This document shows positions 17,146-25,308 of a stretch of 64,000 bases of DNA, one piece after another (position 1 is the first letter of the stretch; each line of letters begins with the position of its first letter). Below the pieces are notes generated by a model. It saw only the letters and a list, made by a program, of their open reading frames with translations. It searched no databases and was not told the DNA's origin. This stretch comes from Rhizobiaceae bacterium. Its GTDB lineage: Bacteria; Pseudomonadota; Alphaproteobacteria; Rhizobiales; Rhizobiaceae. The DNA lies in assembly GCA_014238155.1 (NCBI GenBank), contig JABABQ010000067.1, positions 1 to 64,000 on the forward strand. The letters run 5' to 3'. The position numbers were made by a program, and so were the translations under genes.

Positions 17146-17156
17146 AGACAGTCCTG

Positions 17157-18551
17157 TCAAATTGACGGCATCCGGTTCCAGGCATCAAGCGCGGCTATTT
17201 TGTAGGCTTCGGCGAGAGTTGGATAATTGAACGTGTTTTCAACAAAATATTCCAACGTGCCATTCAGGTTCAGCACGGCCTGTCCGATATGGATGAGTTC
17301 GGTCGCACCCTCGCCGACTATGTGGCACCCCAGAAGGCAACGATCTTCCAGCGAAAATATCATCTTCAAAAGGCCGGTTTCGAGCCCCATAATATGACCC
17401 CGAGAGGTTTCACGGAATCGGGCAATGCCACATTCGTAGGGAATATCTTGTTCGAGCACTTCCTCTTCGGTCATGCCAATGGTGGAAATTTCTGGCACCG
17501 AATAGATGCCGTAGGGAAAGAATTTGGGAGGGGCATGGGCGGGGCGGCCCAGCGCGTGACAAGCGGCGATACGCCCCTGCTCCATTGATGTGGACGCCAG
17601 GCTTGGAAATCCAATCACATCTCCTGCAGCATATATTCCCGGCGCTCCGGTCTCAAAGGTCATTGGGTCAACCGTCAACCGGCCGCGACTGTCGCAGGTG
17701 AGACCGCATTGATCGATATTGAGGCTGTCGGTGGAACCAACTCGCCCGGCGGCGAAAAGCACCATTTCGGTGCGAATATTGCGGCCGCCCTCCATAATCA
17801 TTTCGCAACCACCTTCGTCCAATGTGTTGATGGCATTCACTTTCTTGCCAAACCGCAAAACCATGCCACGGTCCCGCAGCTGGTGAGTGAAATCTTCAAC
17901 CAGTTCGCGGTCGACGAAGTCCAACATCGAGTCTCGGGGCTCCACCAATGTCACATGGACATCCAGCGAACTGAAAATCGTCGCATATTCGATACCGATA
18001 ACGCCGGCACCAATGACGCAAATGGAGCGCGGCAGATGATCCAGGTTGAGTATTTCATCGCTGTCAAAAATGTGAACCCCGTCGAAGGGAATAGTGTCAG
18101 GCCGGAAAGGCACAGTCCCCACCGCCAACAGATAATTGTCTGCGGTAAAGGCAAAGGTCTCGCCTTCCTCTCCTTCAACATCGATCGTCATTTTATCAAC
18201 GAAACGCGCGGAGCCTCTAAGTGTCGTAACCTGATTGCGGGCAAATTGATGTTCCAGAACTTCAATTTCGTGATTCAGCGTAATATGCAACCGGGCTCTA
18301 AGGTCGTCCGCGGTCAGATCCTGCTTAACTCGATAAGAGCGACCATAAAATCCACGTTCTCGCCAGCCCGACAAGTTGAGCGCGGTTTCTCGCAGCGTTT
18401 TGGAAGGAATCGTGCCGGTATGCACAGAAACGCCGCCAACGCGGCGCCCCCGTTCAACAACCAGCACTTTCTTGCCAAATTTTGCCGCCTGAATAGCCGC
18501 ACGACGACCTGCAGGGCCGCTGCCGATTACGATAAAGTCGTAATGTTCCAT
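17157..18551 (-). CDS. sthA: Soluble (Si-specific) NAD(P)+ transhydrogenase
   Basis: 464-aa FAD enzyme of the pyridine nucleotide-disulfide family. FAD motif: DFIVIGSGPAGRRAAIQAAK (residues 4-23). The redox-active site lacks the second cysteine and reads GTIPSKTLRE (about 47-56), as in UdhA/SthA rather than lipoamide dehydrogenase. The NAD motif SICVIGAGVIGIEYATIF (about 175-192) and the C-terminal dimer interface are present. It interconverts NADPH and NADH in the cytoplasm. ATG 18551 matches the homologous start MEHYDFIVIG. Confidence 0.95.
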   Translation of the reverse strand: MEHYDFIVIGSGPAGRRAAIQAAKFGKKVLVVERGRRVGGVSVHTGTIPSKTLRETALNLSGWRERGFYGRSYRVKQDLTADDLRARLHITLNHEIEVLEHQFARNQVTTLRGSARFVDKMTIDVEGEEGETFAFTADNYLLAVGTVPFRPDTIPFDGVHIFDSDEILNLDHLPRSICVIGAGVIGIEYATIFSSLDVHVTLVEPRDSMLDFVDRELVEDFTHQLRDRGMVLRFGKKVNAINTLDEGGCEMIMEGGRNIRTEMVLFAAGRVGSTDSLNIDQCGLTCDSRGRLTVDPMTFETGAPGIYAAGDVIGFPSLASTSMEQGRIAACHALGRPAHAPPKFFPYGIYSVPEISTIGMTEEEVLEQDIPYECGIARFRETSRGHIMGLETGLLKMIFSLEDRCLLGCHIVGEGATELIHIGQAVLNLNGTLEYFVENTFNYPTLAEAYKIAALDAWNRMPSI

Positions 18552-18722
18552 TCCCGCACCCCTCACATTTCATCGTCTGATCGATAGTCAACCGGAAGGA
18601 TCAATGCGATGCAACCGGTATCATCGTGAACTCTGTTAATGGCAGATCTTGCTTGTCACAGGCTGGATTGATCATTCGCGCCTGGCAACTATTGATTGCA
18701 GCATCAACTTTCCTGACGGGCG

Positions 18723-19529
18723 ATGCAGGAGCCGCAATACGGAGCCGACAGCGTCCGGGATTTGCTGGCCCGAATTGCAGCGTCTCAAAAACCATGCTTG
18801 TCCATCATGAATATGCCGCCCCTGCCCTATCTGCAGAGAATTCCGGACCTGAACACAAAAATGCTGGAACCATGTTTCACCGATCCCAGCGTCTGGGATG
18901 GGTTTGATCCGGATTTGGTATCGCTATGCAGCCCCAACCTACAAGCCTATCGACCACCGCAAGAAAAACTCAATTTTCTGCATGTCGGACTGCCAGCAAA
19001 TTTTTTGGCAGCTGCATGCGCCGACGACACCCATACCCAGATATTGCGCGAGCTTGAAAATGATATCGCCTCCATACGTCTGGATGGCAAGGATGTGCCC
19101 GTCAAACTTAGAGTTCATGAATCGCTTTTTGTACCATTGGCCAAGTGGAACATGTTGCTGACAGGAAATTATCGCGTAATCACAACCGACGGTCCAAGAT
19201 CGATTCGAGATGCAGTTCACACCAATCTCGAGCTTTCCCGTGAAATCTATCACTGGGTGGACGCCTTAGCCCGGGACATTGGGGCGGATCCGGCTGACCA
19301 GGTTCAGTTTGACAAATATGCCAACGCCGCCCTGGGCCTGGTCAACCCATCGTCTGCAGCACGTGCGATATTTGCTGGTGCACCCAATATCGAGCGCGTG
19401 GACAAACTGGTCCAGCTGATCGCAATGCAGCACGGAATAACCTATCAATCTGTCGACGACAATGTGGTTATTGTTGATCAGAAACTTGCCGAGAATCGCC
19501 AAGTCAAATTTTACGGCCGGATTTGGTAG
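18723..19529 (+). CDS. Hypothetical protein, 268 aa
   Basis: No family recognised. The protein is soluble, of mixed alpha/beta appearance, without signal peptide or membrane segment. Noticeable stretches are a proline-rich start (MNMPPLPYLQRIPDLNTKML), the segment LPANFLAAACADDTHTQILRELENDI, DGPRSIRDAVHTNLELSREIYHWVDALARDIG, and a C-terminal KLAENRQVKFYGRIW. Codon use and the absence of internal stops look like a real gene. It is followed by a hairpin (19577-19595) and then pmtA on the same strand. Function cannot be assigned. Confidence 0.7.
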   Translation: MQEPQYGADSVRDLLARIAASQKPCLSIMNMPPLPYLQRIPDLNTKMLEPCFTDPSVWDGFDPDLVSLCSPNLQAYRPPQEKLNFLHVGLPANFLAAACADDTHTQILRELENDIASIRLDGKDVPVKLRVHESLFVPLAKWNMLLTGNYRVITTDGPRSIRDAVHTNLELSREIYHWVDALARDIGADPADQVQFDKYANAALGLVNPSSAARAIFAGAPNIERVDKLVQLIAMQHGITYQSVDDNVVIVDQKLAENRQVKFYGRIW

Positions 19530-19576
19530 CAATCAGAAGATGCCCAGGCTAGAGGCAGTACGGGTATTCAAATTGT

Positions 19577-19595
19577 CGGCATTTCAATAATGCCG
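19577..19595 (+). terminator. Short stem-loop between the hypothetical gene and pmtA
   Basis: CGGCATT-TCAAT-AATGCCG is a perfect 7-bp stem with a 5-base loop, 47 bp after the hypothetical gene. There is no clear T run, so termination is only tentative. Confidence 0.3.
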
Positions 19596-19597
19596 TC

Positions 19598-19626
19598 TTG
19601 GTCTTGTCGCATTCTGACTTTATACT
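19598..19626 (+). promoter_or_regulatory. Candidate pmtA promoter
   Basis: TTGGTC (19598-19603) and TATACT (19621-19626) are separated by 17 bp, 39 bp upstream of the pmtA start. The -10 box matches consensus at five of six positions, the -35 box at three. Confidence 0.4.
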
Positions 19627-19665
19627 GTCGTCTTTGTTGGTAGATCGATTCGAAGGGACTATCCG

Positions 19666-20268
19666 ATGGCCGCCAGGCTTGCTCGAAAAGTCAGCAAACG
19701 CTTTGACGAAGAAATAAAATTCTTCAAAAACTGGATCGACCAACCAAAAGCAGTGGGGGCTGTGCTTCCCACCAGTGCCAACACAGCGCGAAAAATGGTC
19801 AGCTTGGTCAATGAACAATCCGGCAATCCGATTCTTGAACTCGGACCAGGTACTGGTGTCATTACCAAGGCCATTCTCGACAAGGGCATTCGACCTGAAC
19901 AACTGTTCAGCGTTGAATTTTCAGAATGTTTTCTTCCTGACCTTAAAAAATCATTCCCTGGGGTCAACTTTCTACATGGTGACGCGTTCAATCTGAATTC
20001 GGTTCTCCCGGATCTGGGTGGACGTAAGTTTGACGCGATCATTTCGGGGATCCCGCTGCTAAACTTTCCGCTTGATAGCCGGGTCCGACTGCTGGAAGAT
20101 CTTCTCGACAGGCTCAACCCCGGTCGCCCGGTGGTACAGTTTTCCTATGGCCCCAAATCGCCAATTCCGCCGAACTGGTCGACCTATACCGTTGAGCCGC
20201 TGGATTGGATGGTCCGCAATGTACCCCCGGCACGGCTTTGGGTTTATCGGCGCGTTTCAATGGTGTAA
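19666..20268 (+). CDS. pmtA: Phospholipid N-methyltransferase (PmtA type)
   Basis: 200-aa soluble class I methyltransferase of the Sinorhizobium PmtA family, which methylates phosphatidylethanolamine to phosphatidylcholine using SAM. The N-terminus DEEIKFFKNWIDQPKAVGAVLPTS is diagnostic, motif I is ILELGPGTGVIT (about 56-67), the acidic residue is in SVEFSECF, and IISGIPLLNFP (about 125-135) resembles the catalytic region. The C-terminus ARLWVYRR is also typical. Its end overlaps the search space of a small downstream frame. Confidence 0.9.
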   Translation: MAARLARKVSKRFDEEIKFFKNWIDQPKAVGAVLPTSANTARKMVSLVNEQSGNPILELGPGTGVITKAILDKGIRPEQLFSVEFSECFLPDLKKSFPGVNFLHGDAFNLNSVLPDLGGRKFDAIISGIPLLNFPLDSRVRLLEDLLDRLNPGRPVVQFSYGPKSPIPPNWSTYTVEPLDWMVRNVPPARLWVYRRVSMV

Positions 20269-20303
20269 GAGAGCGCAACTTTCCCAATTTCCACTTGGCG
20301 ACA

Positions 20304-20678
20304 ATGCATAAACATCGAGGATTTCCATCCCGGCTTCCCGGCACTGATTTTCAGTTCACCATTCGCCGCGACAATCCCAAAGGCGCCACCAAAATTGTCG
20401 CCAAGGAGCGTTATGCTGACCGCAATCCACGCGATCGAACAGCCGACGAAAACTTCATGGCTTGCCTGGTCAAGCATTTTGGCGACGAACCATTCATTCG
20501 CGGCAACCTCGATGCTGGCCGTCTTGGCTGGCTGTTGGGCCGCGAAGTGATGCCGGCGGATCAATCATTTGACCCAACCGACTATGAGGCGATGATGATC
20601 ATCAACAGACCCGTCGCCGAAAAAAGCTTCCCCAACGCCTTTGACCCAACATTGTGGAACAACGATTCGAGGTATTAG
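20304..20678 (+). CDS. Hypothetical protein, 124 aa
   Basis: Not a family I recognise. The frame MHKHRGFPSRLPGTDFQFTIRR ... reads like a compact soluble protein with segments AKERYADRNPRDRTADENFMACLVKHFGDEPFIRGNLDAGRLGWLLGREV and a C-terminal FPNAFDPTLWNN. The frame is open into pmtA, so the start is uncertain; ATG 20304 leaves a 35-bp gap after pmtA. A shorter antisense frame exists but has no family resemblance. Convergent with the SRPBCC gene. Confidence 0.55.
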   Translation: MHKHRGFPSRLPGTDFQFTIRRDNPKGATKIVAKERYADRNPRDRTADENFMACLVKHFGDEPFIRGNLDAGRLGWLLGREVMPADQSFDPTDYEAMMIINRPVAEKSFPNAFDPTLWNNDSRY

Positions 20679-21184
20679 GCGTTTGAATTCTGCAATTCGG
20701 TGAAAATCTGATCCATGATCGCATAACCGGATTCCCAGCCTTTACCCATATTGTTCATGGAGCCGCTGAAGCAGTCGAGTTCAGCCTGCGAAGCATCCAC
20801 GGGGGTCCAGATAAGCCTGACCCGGGTTTTGTCGCCCACATCTTCAAAACTCACCACGGTATGGAGGGTTTTCGGCCAATCCGGCATCATCGGATTGGCG
20901 ACGATATTCCAGCTTTCGTCTGCAGCAGAATGGTCCCAGACCAGCAGTTCGTTTTCATTTACCTGCGTAAAAACCGCCTTGCTGAGCATCGATTTTTCAC
21001 CCCACTTCATTTCGTTGAGCCAAAAGCCGCCGACCTTGAGATTGAATTCGTGGATAATGGTTTCCACGCCGGGCCCATACCAACGGGCCAAAAGTTCAGG
21101 ATCAGTCCATGCTTTCCAGACCATGGTGCGAGGTGCATCAAATGTCCGGTCCAATACATATTCAGGCAGTTTACTCACTGTCAC
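20675..21184 (-). CDS. SRPBCC (AHSA1/START-like) domain protein
   Basis: 169-aa AHSA1-type protein. It starts with the signature YVLDRTFDAPRTMVWKAWTDPELLARWYGP and has EMKWGEKSMLSKAVFTQVNENELLVW and FEDVGDKTRVRLIWTPVDASQAE, ending in the helix MGKGWESGYAIMDQIFTEL. The fold binds hydrophobic ligands; function is generally unknown. Its start lies inside the end of the ArsR gene (overlap 21171-21184), forming the common ArsR-SRPBCC pair, translationally coupled. Confidence 0.92.
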   Translation of the reverse strand: MTVSKLPEYVLDRTFDAPRTMVWKAWTDPELLARWYGPGVETIIHEFNLKVGGFWLNEMKWGEKSMLSKAVFTQVNENELLVWDHSAADESWNIVANPMMPDWPKTLHTVVSFEDVGDKTRVRLIWTPVDASQAELDCFSGSMNNMGKGWESGYAIMDQIFTELQNSNA

Positions 21185-21536
21185 TTTCCTCCGATTTTGC
21201 CAGCTTCATGCTGGCGAGAATTCCGTCGAGCTGATTGAAACTCGTGGTCCAAAACTTTTCAAACTCTGCCAACCAATCAGCTGCCGCAGACATATGCTGG
21301 GCTTTCAAACGTGCGGGCCGGCGCTGTTGATCAACATCGCGTTCGATCAGTCCGGCATGCTCCAGAACCTTCAAATGGCGCGAGACCGCTGGCTGGCTCA
21401 TGGCAAACGGAGCAGCTATTTCGTTGACGGTTGCCTGCCCCCTGGCCAGACGCTCGAGAATTGCCCTGCGCGTCGGGTCAGACAGTGCAGAAAAAACCAT
21501 ATCCAATTCTGGCGGAAATTCTGATTTTGTTTCCAT
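21171..21536 (-). CDS. ArsR family transcriptional regulator
   Basis: 121-aa winged-helix repressor (residues about 10-85: MVFSALSDPTRRAILERLARG, AAPFAMSQPAVSRHLKVLEHAGLI). The C-terminal DWLAEFEKFWTTSFNQLDGILA segment is of the type paired with SRPBCC proteins. No metal-binding cysteines are evident, so it probably does not sense arsenic. A long perfect palindrome overlaps its promoter 17 bp upstream, indicating autorepression. Confidence 0.92.
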   Translation of the reverse strand: METKSEFPPELDMVFSALSDPTRRAILERLARGQATVNEIAAPFAMSQPAVSRHLKVLEHAGLIERDVDQQRRPARLKAQHMSAAADWLAEFEKFWTTSFNQLDGILASMKLAKSEESDSE

Positions 21537-21552
21537 TTAGAACACATTCCTT

Positions 21553-21572
21553 ATATAACATGTATGTTATAT
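21553..21572. promoter_or_regulatory. Palindromic ArsR operator overlapping the promoter
   Basis: ATATAACATGTATGTTATAT is a perfect 9-2-9 palindrome. On the minus strand a TTGACA -35 box (plus positions 21586-21591) stands 16 bp from TAACAT inside the palindrome, so repressor binding would cover the -10 box of the arsR-SRPBCC operon. Confidence 0.65.
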
Positions 21573-21669
21573 TAATTTCCTGCCCTGTCAATCACTCCAG
21601 ATGATGTTGTTGACATGCGAATTGTGATAAGTGCGAATCCAATCTCAACCAACAGCCCGGAATTTGCTA

Positions 21670-21984
21670 ATGCTCATCACCACCACCCACAGTGTTCCAA
21701 ACAAGGAAATAGCGCAGGTACTGGGCCTGGTTGCCGGAGAAGCGGTGTTCGGTGCCAATGTGTTTCGAGACATATTTGCCAGTGTCCGTGATATTGTTGG
21801 TGGCCGTTCTGGTGGCTATCAAAAGGTCTTTGCTTCGGGTCGAGAAGCGGCGACACGCGATATGATCACAGAAGCCATGGAATTAGGCGCTGATGCGATC
21901 ATTGGTGTCGATTTGGACTATGAAACGGTTGGCAAAAGCATGTTGATGGTTTCCGCAAACGGAACCGCTGTGAAACTGCGCTAA
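21670..21984 (+). CDS. YbjQ/UPF0145 family protein
   Basis: 104-aa YbjQ-family protein, a small dodecin-like alpha/beta fold sometimes called heavy-metal-binding. The start MLITTTHSVPNKEIAQVLGLVAGEAVFGANVFRDIFASVRDIVGG and the GADAIIGVDLDYE motif (about 76-88) are diagnostic. ATG 21670 is the homologous start; a further upstream in-frame codon is not supported. Function not established. Confidence 0.88.
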   Translation: MLITTTHSVPNKEIAQVLGLVAGEAVFGANVFRDIFASVRDIVGGRSGGYQKVFASGREAATRDMITEAMELGADAIIGVDLDYETVGKSMLMVSANGTAVKLR

Positions 21985-22090
21985 CAAGAAACTTTAGTAG
22001 CAGAATTGAGCGATTTCGCTCACCCAAATATTGAAACTCCGCACTACGATCCTCATTTCATTACTATCAGCTTTTGAAAGGAGATGTGTC

Positions 22091-22459
22091 ATGTTGGATA
22101 TTCAAGTCAAAGAACCCGGTATCATCCAAATCGAGCTAAACGGGGAAATTGATGCCGCCGCGATGGAGAGTGGGCTGAACCGGCTCGTCGAACTGTGCGA
22201 AGATCTTAAAAACGGCAAATTGTTTTACCGGATCAGCGATTTCAAAATGCCGACTTTGGCGGCCCTCGGCGTTGAATTCATGATGCTTCCCAAACTGTTC
22301 GGGCTGATTGGCAAAGTCGACAAGGCTGCGGTTTTGACCAATGAAGGCTGGATTGCCAAAGCCTCCGTTATCGAAGGTGCACTGATACCAGGGCTGGAAA
22401 TCCGCGCTTTTGGTCTCGAAGAAGATGGCGCTGCTATGGATTTTCTCAAGGCCGACTAA
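22091..22459 (+). CDS. SpoIIAA-like (STAS-related) protein
   Basis: 122-aa protein of the SpoIIAA-like group found in many alphaproteobacteria: MLDIQVKEPGIIQIELNGEIDAAAMESGLNRLVE, then KLFYRISDFKMPTLAALGVEFMMLPKLF and the C-terminal EDGAAMDFLKAD. A GAAAGGAG Shine-Dalgarno (22076-22083) sits 7 bases before the ATG, which decides the start. Likely cytoplasmic; role unknown, possibly lipid binding as in related STAS proteins. Confidence 0.82.
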   Translation: MLDIQVKEPGIIQIELNGEIDAAAMESGLNRLVELCEDLKNGKLFYRISDFKMPTLAALGVEFMMLPKLFGLIGKVDKAAVLTNEGWIAKASVIEGALIPGLEIRAFGLEEDGAAMDFLKAD

Positions 22460-22549
22460 TTCTACGGGCGCAAAGCTATCCTAAAGATGCACTTGGCGAA
22501 GTGACCCCACTTGAATAATGATGGTAGGGCCGCTTTGGAGGAGACGTCT

Positions 22550-24550
22550 TTGTTTAAGAAAATTCTTATCGCAAACCGGGGTGAGATTGCCTGTCGCGTG
22601 ATCAAAACCGCGCGCAAAATGGGTATTTGCACGGTGGCGGTTTATTCAGATGCCGATAAAAATGCCCTGCATGTTTCGATGGCCGATGAAGCTATCCATA
22701 TCGGTCCCCCAGCGGCGGCTGAATCCTATATCGTGATCGATAAAATATTGGACGCCGTTAAACAATCTGGTGCTGAAGCGGTGCACCCCGGATATGGGTT
22801 TTTGTCGGAAAATCCCAAATTTGCCAAGGCGCTTGAAGCTGCCAATGTCGCCTTTATTGGTCCGCCGATCGGTGCGATCGAAGCAATGGGCGACAAGATT
22901 ACGTCGAAGAAACTGGCCCAGGAGGCAGGTGTTTCAACAGTACCGGGGCATATGGGTCTGATTGACGATGCCGAAGAGGCGGTCAGGATTTCCAACGAAA
23001 TCGGCTATCCCGTAATGATCAAGGCCAGCGCTGGCGGAGGCGGCAAAGGCATGCGAATTGCCTGGAACGATGAGGCTGCGCGTGAAGGTTTTCAGTCGTC
23101 AAAAAACGAGGCCGCGAGTTCGTTTGGTGACGATCGTATTTTCATCGAAAAATTTGTCACTCAACCACGCCATATCGAAATTCAGGTCCTCGGCGACAAT
23201 CATGGCAGCTGCATCTATCTGGGTGAACGGGAATGTTCCATCCAGCGCCGCAATCAAAAGGTCATCGAAGAGGCTCCTTCCCCTTTTCTCGATGCAAAAA
23301 CCAGAAAGGCGATGGGTGAAGAAGCCGTCGCTTTGGCCAAGGTAGTGGATTATTCGAGCGCTGGCACTGTGGAATTCATCGTTGATGGCAAAAAGAACTT
23401 CTACTTTCTGGAAATGAACACGCGTCTCCAGGTAGAACACCCAGTCACCGAATTAGTCACCGGCGTTGATCTGGTGGAGCAGATGATCCGTGTCGCCTAT
23501 GGTGAGAAATTGTCGATCACTCAAGATGAGGTCAAGTTAAATGGTTGGGCGATTGAGAGCCGCCTTTATGCGGAAGATCCCTATCGAAATTTTCTGCCGT
23601 CGATCGGCCGTTTAACCCGTTACAGACCACCCGTTGAAGGAGAATATGACGGCCATATCGTGCGCAACGATACTGGCGTTTACGAGGGTGGGGAAATTTC
23701 GATGTACTATGATCCCATGATTGCCAAATTGTGTACCTGGGGCAAAGAACGCACTGAGGCGCTTGAGGCTATGCGAACCGCGCTGGATGCATTTGAAATC
23801 GAAGGCATCGGACACAATCTGCCGTTTTTGTCGGCCGTGATGGACCACCCGCGTTTCGTCAGCGGCAATATTACTACCGCATTCATCGAAGAAGAATATC
23901 CCGAAGGGTTTGACGGAGTACAGACCAACGATAAGGACAAACGCAAGCTCGCTGCCTGTGCAGCCGTTCTAAATATGATTGCCCAGTTGCGACGCACCCG
24001 AATTTCTGGTGCGATGACCAATCACAAAAGACGGGTTGGTAAGGATTGGGTCATCTGCCTGTCGGGTGAAAATTTTCCACTCACCATGAAACCCAAAAAC
24101 GAAGGCGCTAAAATCAAATTTGATGATGGCACCAGGATGAAAGTGTTGACTGACTGGCGCCCGGGCATGGCCCTGCTGCGGGCCGTTGTCGATGGTGAAA
24201 ATATTGCTGTGAAAGTCAAATCCACTGCTGGCGGCTACGAGCTTCGTTATCGAGGTGCTACACTCCATGCGCAAATCATGTCACCACGTGTTGCAGAATT
24301 GAACAATTTCATGCTCGAAAAGGTTCCCGCGGACACATCAAAAATGTTGCTCTGCCCGATGCCAGGTTTGATTGTGTCGATCAATGTTCAAGAAGGCGAT
24401 GAAGTCCAGGAGGGGCAGGCACTGGCGACGATCGAAGCGATGAAAATGGAAAACATATTGCGGGCTGAGAAAAAAGCCACTGTCTCCAATATTTGCGCTG
24501 AACAAGGCGACAGCCTGGCAGTTGATCAAATCATCATGGAGTTTGAATAG
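22550..24550 (+). CDS. pccA: Propionyl-CoA carboxylase alpha (biotin) subunit
   Basis: 666-aa biotin-dependent subunit. The biotin carboxylase part starts FKKILIANRGEIACRVIKTARK and contains KASAGGGGKGMRI (ATP loop, about 159-171), RQVEHPVTE-type segment LEMNTRLQVEHPVTE and the catalytic arginine region. A beta-barrel linker follows, and the C-terminal biotinyl domain carries EAMKMEN with the biotinylated lysine at about residue 632. The start is a TTG at 22550, supported by GGAGGAG (22537-22543) six bases upstream; no in-frame ATG precedes the conserved start. Works with pccB and methylmalonyl-CoA mutase. Confidence 0.94.
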   Translation: MFKKILIANRGEIACRVIKTARKMGICTVAVYSDADKNALHVSMADEAIHIGPPAAAESYIVIDKILDAVKQSGAEAVHPGYGFLSENPKFAKALEAANVAFIGPPIGAIEAMGDKITSKKLAQEAGVSTVPGHMGLIDDAEEAVRISNEIGYPVMIKASAGGGGKGMRIAWNDEAAREGFQSSKNEAASSFGDDRIFIEKFVTQPRHIEIQVLGDNHGSCIYLGERECSIQRRNQKVIEEAPSPFLDAKTRKAMGEEAVALAKVVDYSSAGTVEFIVDGKKNFYFLEMNTRLQVEHPVTELVTGVDLVEQMIRVAYGEKLSITQDEVKLNGWAIESRLYAEDPYRNFLPSIGRLTRYRPPVEGEYDGHIVRNDTGVYEGGEISMYYDPMIAKLCTWGKERTEALEAMRTALDAFEIEGIGHNLPFLSAVMDHPRFVSGNITTAFIEEEYPEGFDGVQTNDKDKRKLAACAAVLNMIAQLRRTRISGAMTNHKRRVGKDWVICLSGENFPLTMKPKNEGAKIKFDDGTRMKVLTDWRPGMALLRAVVDGENIAVKVKSTAGGYELRYRGATLHAQIMSPRVAELNNFMLEKVPADTSKMLLCPMPGLIVSINVQEGDEVQEGQALATIEAMKMENILRAEKKATVSNICAEQGDSLAVDQIIMEFE

Positions 24551-24681
24551 TCGGCGAATGATGCGGTACGTCAAAGCGAAATTAGCATCACAAATCGCCT
24601 TCAACAGACATTCCTCGACAATCAAACACCGCTCACCAATTCTTTAGTTGCTTGTGTCAACGACTTATCGCAACCAAAACC

Positions 24682-25299
24682 ATGCCCACGCTCGCAAAAC
24701 ACCTGCTAAACTCTCCCATCGCCACTTGGATCGTGCTGTTCATGCCGGCACCGGCATTGCTTGCCGATTTTGTGGGGCAAAACCGCTATTACGCCGAAAT
24801 CATGTATGAAAGCGGTCTGCTGGCCACCCAGATGATGATTTTGGCGCTGGCAATTACCCCGGCGATGCGGTTGTGTCGAAACTGGCCTGCAATGTTAAAA
24901 CCGCTGAGATGGCTGCAGAAACGTCGCCGCTATGTCGGTGTTGCATCATTCGGCTACGGGCTTCTGCATACGATTTTTTATATTCGCCAGACCGGTGATG
25001 CCGGGTTGATATTTTTGGACCTTGAGGAAATCTCCCTTGCCACTGGGTGGATCGCCTTCATAACCCTGCTTGCCCTTGCAGTAACGTCCAACGATTTCAG
25101 TGTTCGACGGCTCGGTCGCTTGTGGAAACGTGTGCAGATGGCTGCATATCTCGCCGCACTCTTTACTCTGCTTCACTGGTGGTTCATCGGGCAATTTCTT
25201 GACCAAATGCTGTTCTGGTTTATCCCGCTAGTATTGTTGCAACTGCCACGATTGACACAAACCATAAAGCTAATTCGTTCCGGTGGAACCGATGCCTAG
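24682..25299 (+). CDS. MsrQ-like heme membrane protein (ferric reductase-like domain)
   Basis: 205-aa polytopic membrane protein with about six hydrophobic helices. RRRYVGVASFGYGLLHTIFYI (about 84-104) and TLLHWWFIGQ carry histidines positioned like the b-heme ligands of the MsrQ/YedZ family. MsrQ passes quinol electrons to the periplasmic methionine sulfoxide reductase MsrP, but no msrP is next to it, so the partner is unknown. ATG 24682 chosen; a start ten codons upstream is possible. Follows pccA by 131 bp. Confidence 0.75.
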   Translation: MPTLAKHLLNSPIATWIVLFMPAPALLADFVGQNRYYAEIMYESGLLATQMMILALAITPAMRLCRNWPAMLKPLRWLQKRRRYVGVASFGYGLLHTIFYIRQTGDAGLIFLDLEEISLATGWIAFITLLALAVTSNDFSVRRLGRLWKRVQMAAYLAALFTLLHWWFIGQFLDQMLFWFIPLVLLQLPRLTQTIKLIRSGGTDA

Positions 25300-25308
25300 T
25301 GCCGCAAC

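Noticed and set aside
17709-18587. Long plus-strand open frame (292 codons)
   Set aside because: It is antisense to sthA, whose sequence is fully conserved, and its translation shows no protein family features.
20244-20564. Minus-strand 106-codon frame opposite the gene at 20304
   Set aside because: The plus-strand frame has more protein-like composition; the antisense frame also overlaps the end of pmtA and lacks a ribosome site.
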